DNA of 50,175 nucleotides from Acidobacteriota bacterium. GTDB taxonomy: Bacteria > Acidobacteriota > Terriglobia > Terriglobales > Acidobacteriaceae. The notes beneath the pieces were generated by a model. It searched no databases. It saw nothing but the letters and a program-made list of their open reading frames with translations, and was not told the DNA's origin. Both the position numbers and the translations under genes were made by a program. Each line of letters begins with the position of its first letter. The stretch's first letter is position 1. Below are positions 7,135-16,142 of this stretch, piece after piece. Location: assembly GCA_003225005.1 (NCBI GenBank), contig QIAN01000511.1, positions 1 to 50,175 on the forward strand, written 5' to 3'.

Positions 7135-9090
7135 TCAGGCTTTCATAATCTCGCCCACCGCGCGGTACGCCTGATCCATGGCACTGTCGGTGTACGCATA
7201 CGCATCGGCGTCGGCATTCGCAATGGCGATTCGCCCATACGGCTTGCGCGCCACCGAACAGGGCGTTTCGCCACCCTCAAGCCAGAAGGAATCGAACAGC
7301 GAATTGTATTCGTAGGCGTAGCCGTGCGGCCAGCGGTTGACCGTGATCGCGGCGATGTCGCGTGCGGGATCGAAGCCTCCTGGCCCCAGGGTGCGCGCTA
7401 ACTGCTCGCGGATCTTGCGCTCCATAGTTTCAAACGTCGTGTTGAACAATTCGGCTCGGCCGAGCCGATGCTGATCGCGTGCGGGTCGTCCCGGGCGGCA
7501 CGGCGTTTTCATCATATGCACGACCATTGCCTCCTCCGGCTTGCGAGCGCATTCATAACCGCCAATGCTCACCGGCAGATCAAGGTTGACATAGGTGTGA
7601 TACATGCCCGGGGCATAAACCGAATTCGCACCCATTTTCTGGAACGATGTCCAGTTTCGCAGGGCGACATTGGTATAAAGCAATGGAACCTTCTGTGCCG
7701 AAGCCAGCGCCTCTTTCTGCTGGTCGGGTAGCTCATCACAAATGTAAGGGATCACCACGTGCCAGCAGGCCAGGATGGCGCTCTTTGCTTTCGCGGTATA
7801 CAGCTTGCCGCCGCGCGCATATGCGACCTCGACTTCTTTTGCCGAAGCGTGATCGCCGAGATGCTTCACGCGTACGGCAGTGCTGTTCAGTCGAATACGC
7901 ACGCCGGAGCCGGACTGATCGAGCTTGGAGTAATTCGCCTTCGCCGTGACCACATCCCTCGCCGACTGGCCGGGGATGGCATCGGGAATCAGTCTTCGCA
8001 CCAGCAGCCGCGCGATCGATGCATTGCCGTCGGGAAAGTGGAAGAAATACTTATCGGCTTCTTCGTTGGGAATGGCGTCGCGGTTCATTCCCTTCCCCGG
8101 CGCCGGATCAAGTTTCATGCCTTCGAATCCGGGCAGGTTGAAGCCCCAGGCGTCCTGCGCGGCCACGGCGTCAATTCCAACGCCGAACAAGGGATGCGGG
8201 AGAGCTTGATACATCTTCACGATGTCTTCGTGTGCCGCGGCGACGTCCTTGAGGAAGCTCGCATAACTGATACGCGCGAGTTTGGCTTTTTTCTCGTCTG
8301 AACTGAGACCGGGATAGTAATCCTTCTTCTCCTGATACAAGCGCTGCAAATCACGCCTCGCTTGCTCAGCGATGGGAGCATCGGCGTAAAACTTCTTCCA
8401 GACCTCCGCACCCTCCGGTGTCGTGTCCTCAGCCTCACTCCCCCGAAGTGTCTGTGGGCTGACCACCAGCTTGTCTGCGCCAAACGTTTCCTTGTCGAAG
8501 AATATGTGAGGACGCAAACCGAGCGAACGATAGAGATTCTTATCCACATATTGGGGATAAGAGGCGACGTCAATGCCCAACTCGCGGACCAAGCCCTGGG
8601 CGACCGAGCTGTATGGCGCGGGACTCTCGATGGAAAACGTGCCGCCGAATCCAATGCGAAACGCATTGCCCACACGAAATTCATTGCGCTTGGCGTGGCC
8701 GCCAAAGTCGTCGTGGTTATCAAGAACGAGAATGCGCGCGCGCTCACCCACGGCCTTGCGATAGAAGTGGGCAGCAGCGAGTCCGCTGATGCCTCCGCCC
8801 ACGATGATGAGGTCGTAGAGTTCGCCGGTATCCTCGGGCTTGCCGGCGGAATCCCAGAAGGTTCCGTCGCGCAGCGAGTGCGCCGCATCGAATGATCCCG
8901 GATGGCTGCCGCGTAGCCCGGTCAGCCCCGGCGGATAATAATTGGCAGATTTTTCGGCGGGCTGGTCGAACGCGCCAAAAAGACGGGGCGGCAACATGGC
9001 CGCGCCCGCAGTGATCCGAACGCCGTTGAGGAAGTCGCGGCGCGTGATCTTGCGCTTCATACCCAGCTCACGATCTTGTGGGTCGCTCAC
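7135..9090 (-). CDS. Tat-exported FAD oxidoreductase, spermidine dehydrogenase-like
   Basis: A 651-residue flavoprotein. GTG 9090 is chosen because GGGAGG lies 6 bp upstream; the ATG at 9060 (residue 11) is an alternative. A twin-arginine signal TRRDFLN (R17, R18) precedes a hydrophobic stretch ending near residue 41, so the folded protein probably crosses the inner membrane with FAD bound. The dinucleotide motif LIIVGGGISGLAAAHFYR starts at about 94, followed by VLDNHDDFGGHAKRNEF, a run I associate with SpdH-type spermidine dehydrogenases. The C-terminal part contains a second FAD-contact region (ITVNRWPHGYAYEYNSL). Family assignment is solid; a polyamine substrate is inference. A parS-like palindrome lies about 50 bp upstream of the start. 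Confidence 0.85.
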   Translation of the reverse strand: MSDPQDRELGMKRKITRRDFLNGVRITAGAAMLPPRLFGAFDQPAEKSANYYPPGLTGLRGSHPGSFDAAHSLRDGTFWDSAGKPEDTGELYDLIIVGGGISGLAAAHFYRKAVGERARILVLDNHDDFGGHAKRNEFRVGNAFRIGFGGTFSIESPAPYSSVAQGLVRELGIDVASYPQYVDKNLYRSLGLRPHIFFDKETFGADKLVVSPQTLRGSEAEDTTPEGAEVWKKFYADAPIAEQARRDLQRLYQEKKDYYPGLSSDEKKAKLARISYASFLKDVAAAHEDIVKMYQALPHPLFGVGIDAVAAQDAWGFNLPGFEGMKLDPAPGKGMNRDAIPNEEADKYFFHFPDGNASIARLLVRRLIPDAIPGQSARDVVTAKANYSKLDQSGSGVRIRLNSTAVRVKHLGDHASAKEVEVAYARGGKLYTAKAKSAILACWHVVIPYICDELPDQQKEALASAQKVPLLYTNVALRNWTSFQKMGANSVYAPGMYHTYVNLDLPVSIGGYECARKPEEAMVVHMMKTPCRPGRPARDQHRLGRAELFNTTFETMERKIREQLARTLGPGGFDPARDIAAITVNRWPHGYAYEYNSLFDSFWLEGGETPCSVARKPYGRIAIANADADAYAYTDSAMDQAYRAVGEIMKA

Positions 9091-9142
9091 CAATACCTCC
9101 CAGAAAATTCCGCGCGAGAAGACTGACAGGAAACAAGCGGAG

Positions 9143-9158
9143 TGTTCCACGGGGAACA
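9143..9158. promoter_or_regulatory. parS-like palindrome or operator
   Basis: TGTTCCACGGGGAACA, flanked by AG and CT to give an 8-bp perfect inverted repeat (9141-9148 with 9153-9160). It differs at one central base from TGTTCCACGTGGAACA, the widespread chromosomal parS form bound by ParB. It lies upstream of the SpdH-like gene in the otherwise featureless interval 9091-9342. Alternatives are an operator for that gene or a chance hairpin. Confidence 0.4.
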
Positions 9159-9342
9159 CTTTTTCCGCCACCCCTCAGAACGCGCAGTTGTAACTATATG
9201 AAAGATAAGCATGTTGGAGGTGATTGCTGTGGCTTTTACGCATCTCGTAGATTGTGGATGTGGGTTTTGCACAGCTTTTCCACGGCTGCGGAGCGACGCG
9301 AATTAAGCCCCATTCCTTAGCCGCGGCCGAATTGCCGCGAAC

Positions 9343-9579
9343 CTAACTTCCAGCTTCGCCTTTCTTGACTGCCAGTTCCGCACCCTGGAAGCCAATGCGG
9401 CTATGGGTTCCGTCGCAGAAAGGTTTGTTCACCGAACCACCGCAGCGACAGAGCGAAAAAGCAGTCTTGCCCGTGAGGTCAAACTTGTTTCCGCTGGCAT
9501 CGACCAGATCGATCGAGCCTTCGGGAGCCTCGACTCGATAGGGACCGTTGGGCTTTACCGTGATTTTAACGTCAGCCAT
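9343..9579 (-). CDS. CDGSH iron-sulfur domain protein
   Basis: A 78-residue protein from ATG 9579, with GGAGG 10 bp upstream; the in-frame TTG at 9588 sits too close to that sequence. The C-terminal half carries a full CDGSH motif, CRCGGSVNKPFCDGTH, with ligands C44, C46, C55 and H59, which hold a 2Fe-2S cluster by 3Cys-1His coordination. The N-terminus (VKPNGPYRVEAPEG) is the usual short beta segment of small bacterial members. No membrane anchor. Probable electron transfer or redox sensing role. Monocistronic as far as can be seen. Confidence 0.93.
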   Translation of the reverse strand: MADVKITVKPNGPYRVEAPEGSIDLVDASGNKFDLTGKTAFSLCRCGGSVNKPFCDGTHSRIGFQGAELAVKKGEAGS

Positions 9580-9689
9580 GAATTCCAATCCTCCAACCTT
9601 GCGGGTTTCTAATAAGCCTAAAACGATATCACGCGAGTCGGAAACTTGCCGATTCCTATGTCGGTTTCACAGGCGTCTCGAGAGTCCTG

Positions 9690-10811
9690 TTAGGCCGCTG
9701 CGGAATCTATCGAAGACAGACCTCGGTAGAGCTCGAGATAGTCATCGATCATGCGCTTGGTGGTGAAACGATCGCGGGCGCGAGCGTAGGCGAGGTTGGC
9801 ATAAGCGCGGCACATTTGACGGTCGGCATTGAGACGGCGGATGGCGTCGGCGAGACTGTCGGCATCATTGGTTTCGAAGTAGAGTGCGGTGTCGCCCCAG
9901 ATCTCGCGGAAGCTGGGAATATCATTGGCCACGATGGCGCAGCGCGAGAGCGCGGCTTCAAGCGGAGGCAATCCAAGTGGCTCATAGCGCGATGTGGCGG
10001 CGTAAATAACGGCGCGGCCATACAGTGCGCGTAACTGTGCTTCCGTCTGCGGACCGCGGATAGCTACCGAGCTCTGATCGGTGGTGGCTACTTTAACATC
10101 AGCGCGTATCGGAATGCGCGGCACAGGAACGGTTTGCTCGGACCCCACAATGCACACTGATAATGGATGCACATTCTGCGTGAGCAGGAATACTTGCCTG
10201 CCCGCGTCGATAAGCCGGCCGACGGCGAGGACAGAATCGTCTTTGCTGATGTAAGGATTAAAGAAGATGGGATTCCTGCCCGGATAGATCACCACATCGC
10301 GTCGTGACCGGGTGTAGCAGCTGCGGAGTGTATCGAGCATCCAAGCCGAGGGCGCAACCAGCGCATCGGCGCCGGCAATGCCGCGAATCACAGTATCGCG
10401 ATACCATTTAAGCCAGCGAGTGGGTCGCGGCCCGTGACCGTGCACAGCTTGTGTCCAGCTGATCAGGTCGCCGTGAGCCATGACCACCCGCGGCACCTCC
10501 ACCGGCAGGTTGCCGTAGCAAAACTGGTTGAGGTGAAGCACATCAGGCTGAACTTCGCGGACTAAATCAATTAGGAAATTCGAGGAGTCGGGCAGGTCCT
10601 GCTCGGCTTCCTGCATCCACTCGAGACGGAACGCAGTGGGGCGGTAATCAAGTCCATGCAGGTTGTCCATCCATACGGTCTGATCGGGTAGTGGGATTTC
10701 GCCGAAGGTGACCAGCGTGACGCGTGCGCCGCGCGTGACAAGGCCAGTCACCAACTCTCGGGCATATGTCCACGCACCAGACAAAGTGTCGGCCGTAACC
10801 AGAACGTGCAC
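9690..10811 (-). CDS. Glycosyltransferase family 4
   Basis: A 373-residue GT-B enzyme. The start is GTG 10811 with GGGAGG 4 bp upstream. The N-terminal Rossmann half begins MHVLVTADTLSGAWTYARELV and includes QPDVLHLNQFCYG (about 110-122). The C-terminal half has VLAVGRLIDAGRQ and the family E-x7-E element in SRYEPLGLPPLEAALS, where nucleotide sugar is bound, followed by REIWGDTALYFE. Retaining GT4 enzymes build glycans or glycolipids from sugar nucleotides on the cytoplasmic face. Acceptor and sugar cannot be inferred; no other polysaccharide genes lie nearby. The 230 bp upstream (10812-11043) show nothing recognisable. Confidence 0.92.
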   Translation of the reverse strand: MHVLVTADTLSGAWTYARELVTGLVTRGARVTLVTFGEIPLPDQTVWMDNLHGLDYRPTAFRLEWMQEAEQDLPDSSNFLIDLVREVQPDVLHLNQFCYGNLPVEVPRVVMAHGDLISWTQAVHGHGPRPTRWLKWYRDTVIRGIAGADALVAPSAWMLDTLRSCYTRSRRDVVIYPGRNPIFFNPYISKDDSVLAVGRLIDAGRQVFLLTQNVHPLSVCIVGSEQTVPVPRIPIRADVKVATTDQSSVAIRGPQTEAQLRALYGRAVIYAATSRYEPLGLPPLEAALSRCAIVANDIPSFREIWGDTALYFETNDADSLADAIRRLNADRQMCRAYANLAYARARDRFTTKRMIDDYLELYRGLSSIDSAAA

Positions 10812-11043
10812 AGAACCTCCCGGAGAGCCTTCGGGATGCCGCGATAGAAGCGGCAGGCCAGGGGCTGCGTTGGCCTATTCTAGTGTGAATGGCGCGCGAG
10901 TTGAAGCCTTTTGTATTCCAACCCACCACGGCCGCAAAATCTTGCACACAAGACACCGTTGAGGCTGAGCGCTTGATCACAGCTAATTCGGCGGGGCTTA
11001 AGTTCAGATGCGATCAGTTTGGATGAGTGAGCAGGGATGCCTT

Positions 11044-11703
11044 TCACCCCCCTAAAGACACGGCTTGGGTCAGCCGGAAGGTGAGACGGCGTCCCTTCTT
11101 AAGGCGAACGGTGGTGAGACCCACCGAATACGGCGCTTCGCCAGGCCCACTGGCAACCGGCAGATTGTGGGTTTCGCCGGGTGCTCCTCTGGCGAACAAG
11201 CTTGCAGTTTGAAGCGGCCATTGCTTGCCCTTTATCGTAATGGAGTCCAAGATCAAGCGGAGCGAAGCGGAATTGCGTGTTGGCGGCGATGTCTGAGCCG
11301 ACTCCACGCGTCCTGAAACGCCGGTACCGCGTCCTACCAGGATATTCCCATCGATTACGACAGGCTCATCCACCACCGCCGAAAAGATCTCGCCGGCACG
11401 GACTCTCAGGCTGGAGAGCGAGTCTTGAAGCCGAACGGTGAGAAGAGTCCCTGCGGGAAGGGAGGGGGACATTGCAGATGTAAAGGGAGGCGCATGGTTG
11501 GCGTTCACATCCTTCCCGGGTTTTTGGCTAGCGACTGTGGCATGGTCCTCGGGGAGGCTGGAGCCGCTATCCTCCGGAAAGGGCGCTTTCTGCTGATCGG
11601 CGCTGGCACCGGCGCCCTGCAAACTGGCTGATCGGGAACATCCTGCGGCCAAAGCTACGCCCAACACCACGATCGCCACTTCGATTTTCCTGTTCATTAG
11701 CAT
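11044..11703 (-). CDS. Predicted lipoprotein, conserved exported protein
   Basis: A 219-residue protein from ATG 11703 (ATG 11697 is equally possible). A basic start is followed by a hydrophobic run and a lipobox LAAGC with C22, so it should be processed by signal peptidase II and lipidated. Residues about 25-85 are Ser/Pro/Ala-rich linker. The folded part from about 87 starts LPAGTLLTVRLQDSLSSLRV and contains VIDGNILVGRGTGVSGRV, a pattern resembling the beta-rich TrbI/VirB10-like domain of exported proteins; that link is weak. The C-terminus ends in a basic beta segment. Function unknown. Confidence 0.75.
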   Translation of the reverse strand: MLMNRKIEVAIVVLGVALAAGCSRSASLQGAGASADQQKAPFPEDSGSSLPEDHATVASQKPGKDVNANHAPPFTSAMSPSLPAGTLLTVRLQDSLSSLRVRAGEIFSAVVDEPVVIDGNILVGRGTGVSGRVESAQTSPPTRNSASLRLILDSITIKGKQWPLQTASLFARGAPGETHNLPVASGPGEAPYSVGLTTVRLKKGRRLTFRLTQAVSLGG

Positions 11704-11952
11704 GGCTACGGAACGATCCTCGCTCCAGCTTCCGTAACCCGAAAGTGGCAAATCGAGTACCAGAGTTACAATCCGATGAATCAATAACTTAGGAAGGCGC
11801 TGGCGAGAATACCGTGTAGAATTTGCGCGTCATGACGACCACGGTCGCGATGGCTACCATTTGGGTTTAGGATTCCGCGGGGGTGGACGAGACCCGGGGC
11901 GGGAAGGGTGCGGAGCCCAAGCGCTCCCCACAACTCCATACTCAAAACAGAA

Positions 11953-11986
11953 ATTAAGGAGGAGCGTGAATTCGCTCCTCCTTAAT
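11953..11986 (-). terminator. Hairpin terminator downstream of the BNR gene
   Basis: A 14-bp perfect inverted repeat (left arm ATTAAGGAGGAGCG, right arm its complement) with a 6-nt loop TGAATT, beginning 26 bp after the stop of the gene ending at 12012. The outer A/T pairs give a short U-run after the stem on the minus transcript. The rest of 11704-12011 shows no gene; it holds GC-rich intergenic sequence (11875-11935). Confidence 0.8.
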
Positions 11987-12011
11987 AAGGCAACCGACCT
12001 CTAGGAGTGAT

Positions 12012-14030
12012 TCAGTTCGACGCACCCGAATTGAGTGCAGCCGCACTCTGTGACTCGCTCTGAGGCTGAGCAATGACACCGTCGAACGGGGTTGCGGCTA
12101 CATAGCGCCCGTGCGCAACGGTGATGTGACGCAGCGGGAAACCTGAATCCGGTCCGCGCCGCCAAGTGCTGCCGTCAGCGCTCTCGAATACCACTCCGCT
12201 CGCACCGCTGGCCGCCAGGAAGCGCTTGTGGAAGCCGTCATAGGCGACAGACGTAATGTCTTTGTCGGGTAGACCTGCTAGTACGTGGCTCCAGCTCTTG
12301 CCGGAATCTGCACTGCGAAATGCACCTTCGCGGCTCGCTACAAAGATTTGAGTGTCGGGAGTAACCGTGACACTACGAATGTTGGTCGGGTAGGAGGCGA
12401 GGACCACTGGTTGCCAGGTAACGCCCTCATTGTGAGATACCAGTACGGTCGAGCGTGTAGCCGCAACCACCAGCTCTCCTTGTGACTGTACGGAGACAAA
12501 ATCCTGTTGATTGGCAATGGGCCCGCCGGTCCAGATTTTGCCTTGGTCTTTGCTGCTGAACAACCCAGCCGAGGTAGCCGCAAACCAGCGGTGGGCGCCG
12601 AGTTCGACGTCATTGACGCGTGCTCCCAGCACCGATCGTACGCCCGTCGTGCTAACTCGCGATTTACTCTTCCCATTTTTCAGCTTGATCGCGCGGACCG
12701 ATGCGTTCTCGATCACGATGTTGTTGATGGGATGCCAGGCAGCCCCGCCACGTGCCAGTGCAAACACACCGCGGTTGGTTCCGGCTATCAGAGATCCGTT
12801 GCTCGACTGTTTGAGAGAGAACACGTCGCGGCCCTCAAGTCCGGCGCTCCTCTGCTCCCAGTTCTGACCGCCATCGTGAGAATAAAAAACTCCGCCAAAC
12901 TCGCGGTCATTGACCACCCCAACGTAGAGAGAGTTAGGATCCTTTGCGTCGGCCAGAATCGCATTCACGTAGCGATGGGTATATCCATGGTTGGACGCAC
13001 TGAAGGTGGCCGCCCCATCGTCACTGGCCAACACGCCGCCACGGTCCGTGGCTAGCAGAATACGCTGCGAATTGCGCGGATCGATGAGCACATCGTTCAC
13101 GACTATTTCAGGGTTACCCACGCGCTTCCACGACTTGCCTTCGTCGCTGCTCTTCCATAACCCTTCAGTAGTTCCGGCATACACAATTGCCGGATTGCTG
13201 GGATCCTGCTTCAACACCCGGGTCCGCCGCGCCGAGAATGGAATACCCTGAATCTTTTGGAACAGGTCGCCCGCGTTGATGCTCTTGTAAATTCCCGAGC
13301 AGGCGCTGGCAAACACTTCCGATGGGCTTGCCGAACTGACGATGATTGAGAATACATCTGAGTCGTCGATCATGCCCTTGTTGATGTGCTGCCAACTGAC
13401 GCCCCCGTCACTGGTCTTCCACGCTAGATGCCAGGTTCCGGCGTACACCACACCCGGGTCTTGTGGATTGATGGCTATGGATTCAACGTTTTTGATACTG
13501 GAATCGTTCGCAGGAGAAATCCGCTCCCAATGGTTGCCACCATCCTTGCTGCGGTAAACACCATCCAAGGCGCCAGCCACCAAGATCTTAGAATCGGAAG
13601 CAGCAATTGCCATAGCTCGCACGGACTTGCCACGCATTCCGGGTATGGCTTCCCAATCCTTACCTCCGTTGCGAGTGCGGAAAATATCGCCTGCACTCTG
13701 GTCTTGCACGCTCCACGCGGATACAAAAATTGTCTTGGAATTTTGCGGATCGAAAGCGATGTGATCGAGCACATAGTCATCGGCCGCACCGAGGTGAGCA
13801 AAACGGACCCAGTCGTGACCGGCATTTTCGGACTCGAAAATCACGCCTGTGCTGGTGCCCAAAAGCACACGATTAGGATTATGTGGATCGTAAGCCAAGC
13901 TCCGGACATCGCCCCCGTCCGGACCCAGAACAGTCCACTGACCGGCCCAGGAAACAGTGCCGAAGGCGACAATTAATACTAATAGAATCAACAACTTAAC
14001 GATGACGTCACGCATTTCCACTGATTTCAT
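12012..14030 (-). CDS. Exported BNR/Ycf48-like beta-propeller protein
   Basis: A 672-residue protein from ATG 14030 with GGAGT 6 bp upstream. A signal peptide is clear: hydrophobic LLILLVLIVAFGTVSWA, cut near residue 29. The rest is about 12 repeats with the S-x-D-x-G-x-x-W type Asp-box (for example YRSKDGGNHW, FYSHDGGQNW, FRSADSGKSW), spaced about 45-60 residues apart. This pattern builds multi-bladed propellers like sortilin/VPS10, xyloglucanase or Ycf48 folds. No sialidase catalytic Arg triad is evident, so binding rather than hydrolysis is more likely. Probably periplasmic or surface-exposed. It has its own terminator downstream; the OmpA-like gene upstream is also separately terminated. 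Confidence 0.9.
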   Translation of the reverse strand: MKSVEMRDVIVKLLILLVLIVAFGTVSWAGQWTVLGPDGGDVRSLAYDPHNPNRVLLGTSTGVIFESENAGHDWVRFAHLGAADDYVLDHIAFDPQNSKTIFVSAWSVQDQSAGDIFRTRNGGKDWEAIPGMRGKSVRAMAIAASDSKILVAGALDGVYRSKDGGNHWERISPANDSSIKNVESIAINPQDPGVVYAGTWHLAWKTSDGGVSWQHINKGMIDDSDVFSIIVSSASPSEVFASACSGIYKSINAGDLFQKIQGIPFSARRTRVLKQDPSNPAIVYAGTTEGLWKSSDEGKSWKRVGNPEIVVNDVLIDPRNSQRILLATDRGGVLASDDGAATFSASNHGYTHRYVNAILADAKDPNSLYVGVVNDREFGGVFYSHDGGQNWEQRSAGLEGRDVFSLKQSSNGSLIAGTNRGVFALARGGAAWHPINNIVIENASVRAIKLKNGKSKSRVSTTGVRSVLGARVNDVELGAHRWFAATSAGLFSSKDQGKIWTGGPIANQQDFVSVQSQGELVVAATRSTVLVSHNEGVTWQPVVLASYPTNIRSVTVTPDTQIFVASREGAFRSADSGKSWSHVLAGLPDKDITSVAYDGFHKRFLAASGASGVVFESADGSTWRRGPDSGFPLRHITVAHGRYVAATPFDGVIAQPQSESQSAAALNSGASN

Positions 14031-14114
14031 TCGAGACTCCGCCCGTCCAGCTAGGATTAGGATGCAACGCCCAGCCTGACAGGATGGAAACGACTCATCA
14101 AGTTACTGAAGTCC

Positions 14115-14153
14115 AAGAAAAACGGGCCGGTCATCATTAAATGAACGGCCCGT
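14115..14153 (-). terminator. Rho-independent terminator of the OmpA-like gene
   Basis: The stem ACGGGCCG/CGGCCCGT (14122-14129 with 14146-14153) is extended by 4 bp after one mismatch. On the minus transcript it is followed by a TTTTTCTT run (14114-14121). It starts 15 bp after the stop of the gene ending at 14168. Confidence 0.85.
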
Positions 14154-14167
14154 ACTCAGCCCGAGGT

Positions 14168-15787
14168 CTAGCTGGGCTTTTTGGCGCTCTTCTTCTTCTT
14201 GGCCACGGGCTTGGGATGATCGGGAACAGCTTTTACCTTGGTCTCATCCACAGTTTGAGTTCCCGCCGAGTCAAAATTGGCACCCGAGGGCACTATCCAG
14301 TATTCAGCTGTCTTTGTGCCACCGCTGCCCGCACGCACTTCGATACGGCTGGGGTCAATCCCCTGCTTGGCCTCACCGCCGGTGAGGTACGCTTTGGAAT
14401 CGACGGCTCGTTCTGCCGCCAGGTTCTTGCGCTTCTCCGCCGGATCAGCGTTGCCCACAATGATCAGCTTGTTATCTGGGTTCTGTTGCAGGTTCTTCGC
14501 GACATCATCCAGGACCGCTTTGCAGGTATTGTCGACCCTCCAGGGTTTCTTCTCATTGGGGAAGTCGCACTGGCTGAGCTTCGACGCTTGGGGGGGCGGT
14601 GGCGGCGGATTCTCCACCGTCACTTGTGTCGAACCCTGCGCCGTCAGGCCACGAGTATCGGTTGCTGTTGCATTTACCGTTATTGCCCCGGGCGCGGCTC
14701 CGGTCGTGTTCAAGGTAGCAGTGTTGTCGGTGCCACTGATGGTACCGGTAGAACTGGTCCAGTTCGATACCGTGACCGGAACGCTGTCCGGGCTGCTCGC
14801 GTTACAGGTAATTGTGGACGTACCTCCCGCCTGTACCGTCGATGGGCTAGCCGAACAGCTTATCGTGGGCGGGTTTTTCGGCGGCAGTGGCTTTACCGTG
14901 TAGTTGGCCGAACAGCTCGCTTCATTATTGTTCTTCGCCTTGGGATCGGTCACATGCGCCGTCGCGGTGTAGTTCCCCGGGGTTGCGTCAGCGGTCTCAA
15001 TCTTGACGCTGGTATCTTTACCGCTTACGCCATTGCCGCTCCAACTATAGGTGAGCGTGTGTTTGGGATTGAAGTTAGTGGCGCTTACCGTCGCTGTGAC
15101 CGGCTCGCCTACCATCACCTCGGTGGGCTGCACCGAGCAACTGGCGGCCGGGGTCAAAGCCGGAGCTCCGCCCCAGTTAAAGACCAGGCCGGTGCGGAGT
15201 CGGACACCTTCGGCGTTTGGCCGCCTCAGGGAAGCAAATTGGGGGCCAGCGTCGTCGGCGTAGTTATGGTGCGCCCAGACGAAATCTGCTTCGAACAGAC
15301 GGAGACTGATCCACTTTCTTATGGGCAGGTCCATTCCGCCACCGAGGACAGCCCCAATGCCGTCGTGGGGATTCAACCCGCTGACTGCCAGCCGGTTGTA
15401 ACTGCCGAGAGCGTGCAAGAAGTAGTTTGCACCATCGGTTCGAAACATAAGACGAGGACCGACTGAGGCGGTTGTTTCATAGTTGGCATCGCCCCAATTA
15501 TGTCCCAAATCGAATTCGAGGCCCACGTGTGGAGCGAAATTGTAGGTCAGTGCGGAACCAAATCCCTTCGTCATGTCTGGGACTTTGAAAGGAGTCGGAT
15601 TCGAGGGGTTTCCGAAGGGAGCTGGAACCGTGATACCGGGATGCAGCCACTGGTATCCGACAAACAAATCCCACTTCGGGTTGTCACTCTGAGCAAAAAC
15701 CGGAGTCGAAACCAGCATGGTTGCAAACAGCAGCAACACGGTGGATATTACCGCACGAGCTGCGCGCAGCTTGGGAGAGGGTAACAT
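14168..15787 (-). CDS. OmpA-family outer-membrane protein with Ig-like repeats
   Basis: A 539-residue protein from ATG 15787, with GGAGGAT about 7 bp upstream. The signal peptide ends at about residue 32 (TPVFA|QSD). Residues 35-205 look like an 8-stranded barrel (DLFVGYQW, ALTYNFAPHVGLEFDLGHNW, and a terminal GLVFNWG). Residues 210-395 form two Ig/PKD-like modules, each opening with a Cys pair (CSVQP and SCSASP). A Pro-rich hinge PPPPPP follows. Residues about 405-500 are OmpA/MotB-like (LIIVGNADPAEKRKNLAAER), which binds peptidoglycan. A Lys-rich tail ends the protein. It likely anchors the outer membrane to the wall with a periplasmic spacer. Its promoter must lie in 15788-16251, shared divergently with the NtrC-type gene. 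Confidence 0.85.
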   Translation of the reverse strand: MLPSPKLRAARAVISTVLLLFATMLVSTPVFAQSDNPKWDLFVGYQWLHPGITVPAPFGNPSNPTPFKVPDMTKGFGSALTYNFAPHVGLEFDLGHNWGDANYETTASVGPRLMFRTDGANYFLHALGSYNRLAVSGLNPHDGIGAVLGGGMDLPIRKWISLRLFEADFVWAHHNYADDAGPQFASLRRPNAEGVRLRTGLVFNWGGAPALTPAASCSVQPTEVMVGEPVTATVSATNFNPKHTLTYSWSGNGVSGKDTSVKIETADATPGNYTATAHVTDPKAKNNNEASCSANYTVKPLPPKNPPTISCSASPSTVQAGGTSTITCNASSPDSVPVTVSNWTSSTGTISGTDNTATLNTTGAAPGAITVNATATDTRGLTAQGSTQVTVENPPPPPPQASKLSQCDFPNEKKPWRVDNTCKAVLDDVAKNLQQNPDNKLIIVGNADPAEKRKNLAAERAVDSKAYLTGGEAKQGIDPSRIEVRAGSGGTKTAEYWIVPSGANFDSAGTQTVDETKVKAVPDHPKPVAKKKKSAKKPS

Positions 15788-16041
15788 TTATGATCCTCCG
15801 AACTTGGTCGAGGTTCGCCGTATTGGAATTTCTGGCGCAGTGCAGAACTTTAAAGATGCCGTATGTGGTGGCAACGGATTATTGGGACTTACGATTTGAA
15901 GTCTAAGATTTTAACCCACCGCTCGGCTAAAGCAAGGCTCAGTCATTGAAAATTGTCCTGGCAGGGTGCGCTGCGAGTTAATGGGCCAGCCGTGGACTGT
16001 GTCTCAATTTGACATACCGGACCGTGCGGCAAATCCGGTAG

Positions 16042-16058
16042 CGTCACATCAAGTGACG
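16042..16058. promoter_or_regulatory. Perfect inverted repeat, candidate operator
   Basis: CGTCAC-ATCAA-GTGACG, a 6-bp perfect inverted repeat with a 5-bp spacer, lies in the divergent interval between the OmpA-like gene and the NtrC-type regulator. A TTGACA hexamer is at 16009-16014 but has no convincing -10 partner. The size fits a dimeric regulator; the protein is unknown. Confidence 0.35.
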
Positions 16059-16078
16059 ATTCGCAAGTAGACAGAGGG

Positions 16079-16105
16079 ATTTGTACCATTTGTACCATTT
16101 GTACC
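16079..16105. repeat. 9-bp tandem repeat, ATTTGTACC x3
   Basis: Three perfect copies of ATTTGTACC lie about 150 bp upstream of the NtrC-type gene. No copy was noticed elsewhere in the window. Confidence 0.9.
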
Positions 16106-16142
16106 CGCAGAACTTGCTCCAGGGGAAGCTTGCCGTTATCGT

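Noticed and set aside
12507-13976. Several plus-strand frames over the BNR gene
   Set aside because: Shadows of the repeat-rich minus-strand gene; none shows a start signal or recognisable domain.
14141-15466. 441-codon plus-strand frame antisense to the OmpA-like gene
   Set aside because: Gly/Arg-rich antisense sequence with no domain; the minus strand has a signal peptide, barrel and OmpA domain with a good Shine-Dalgarno.
16009-16035. Sigma-70 promoter with TTGACA at 16009
   Set aside because: No acceptable -10 hexamer at 16-18 bp spacing.
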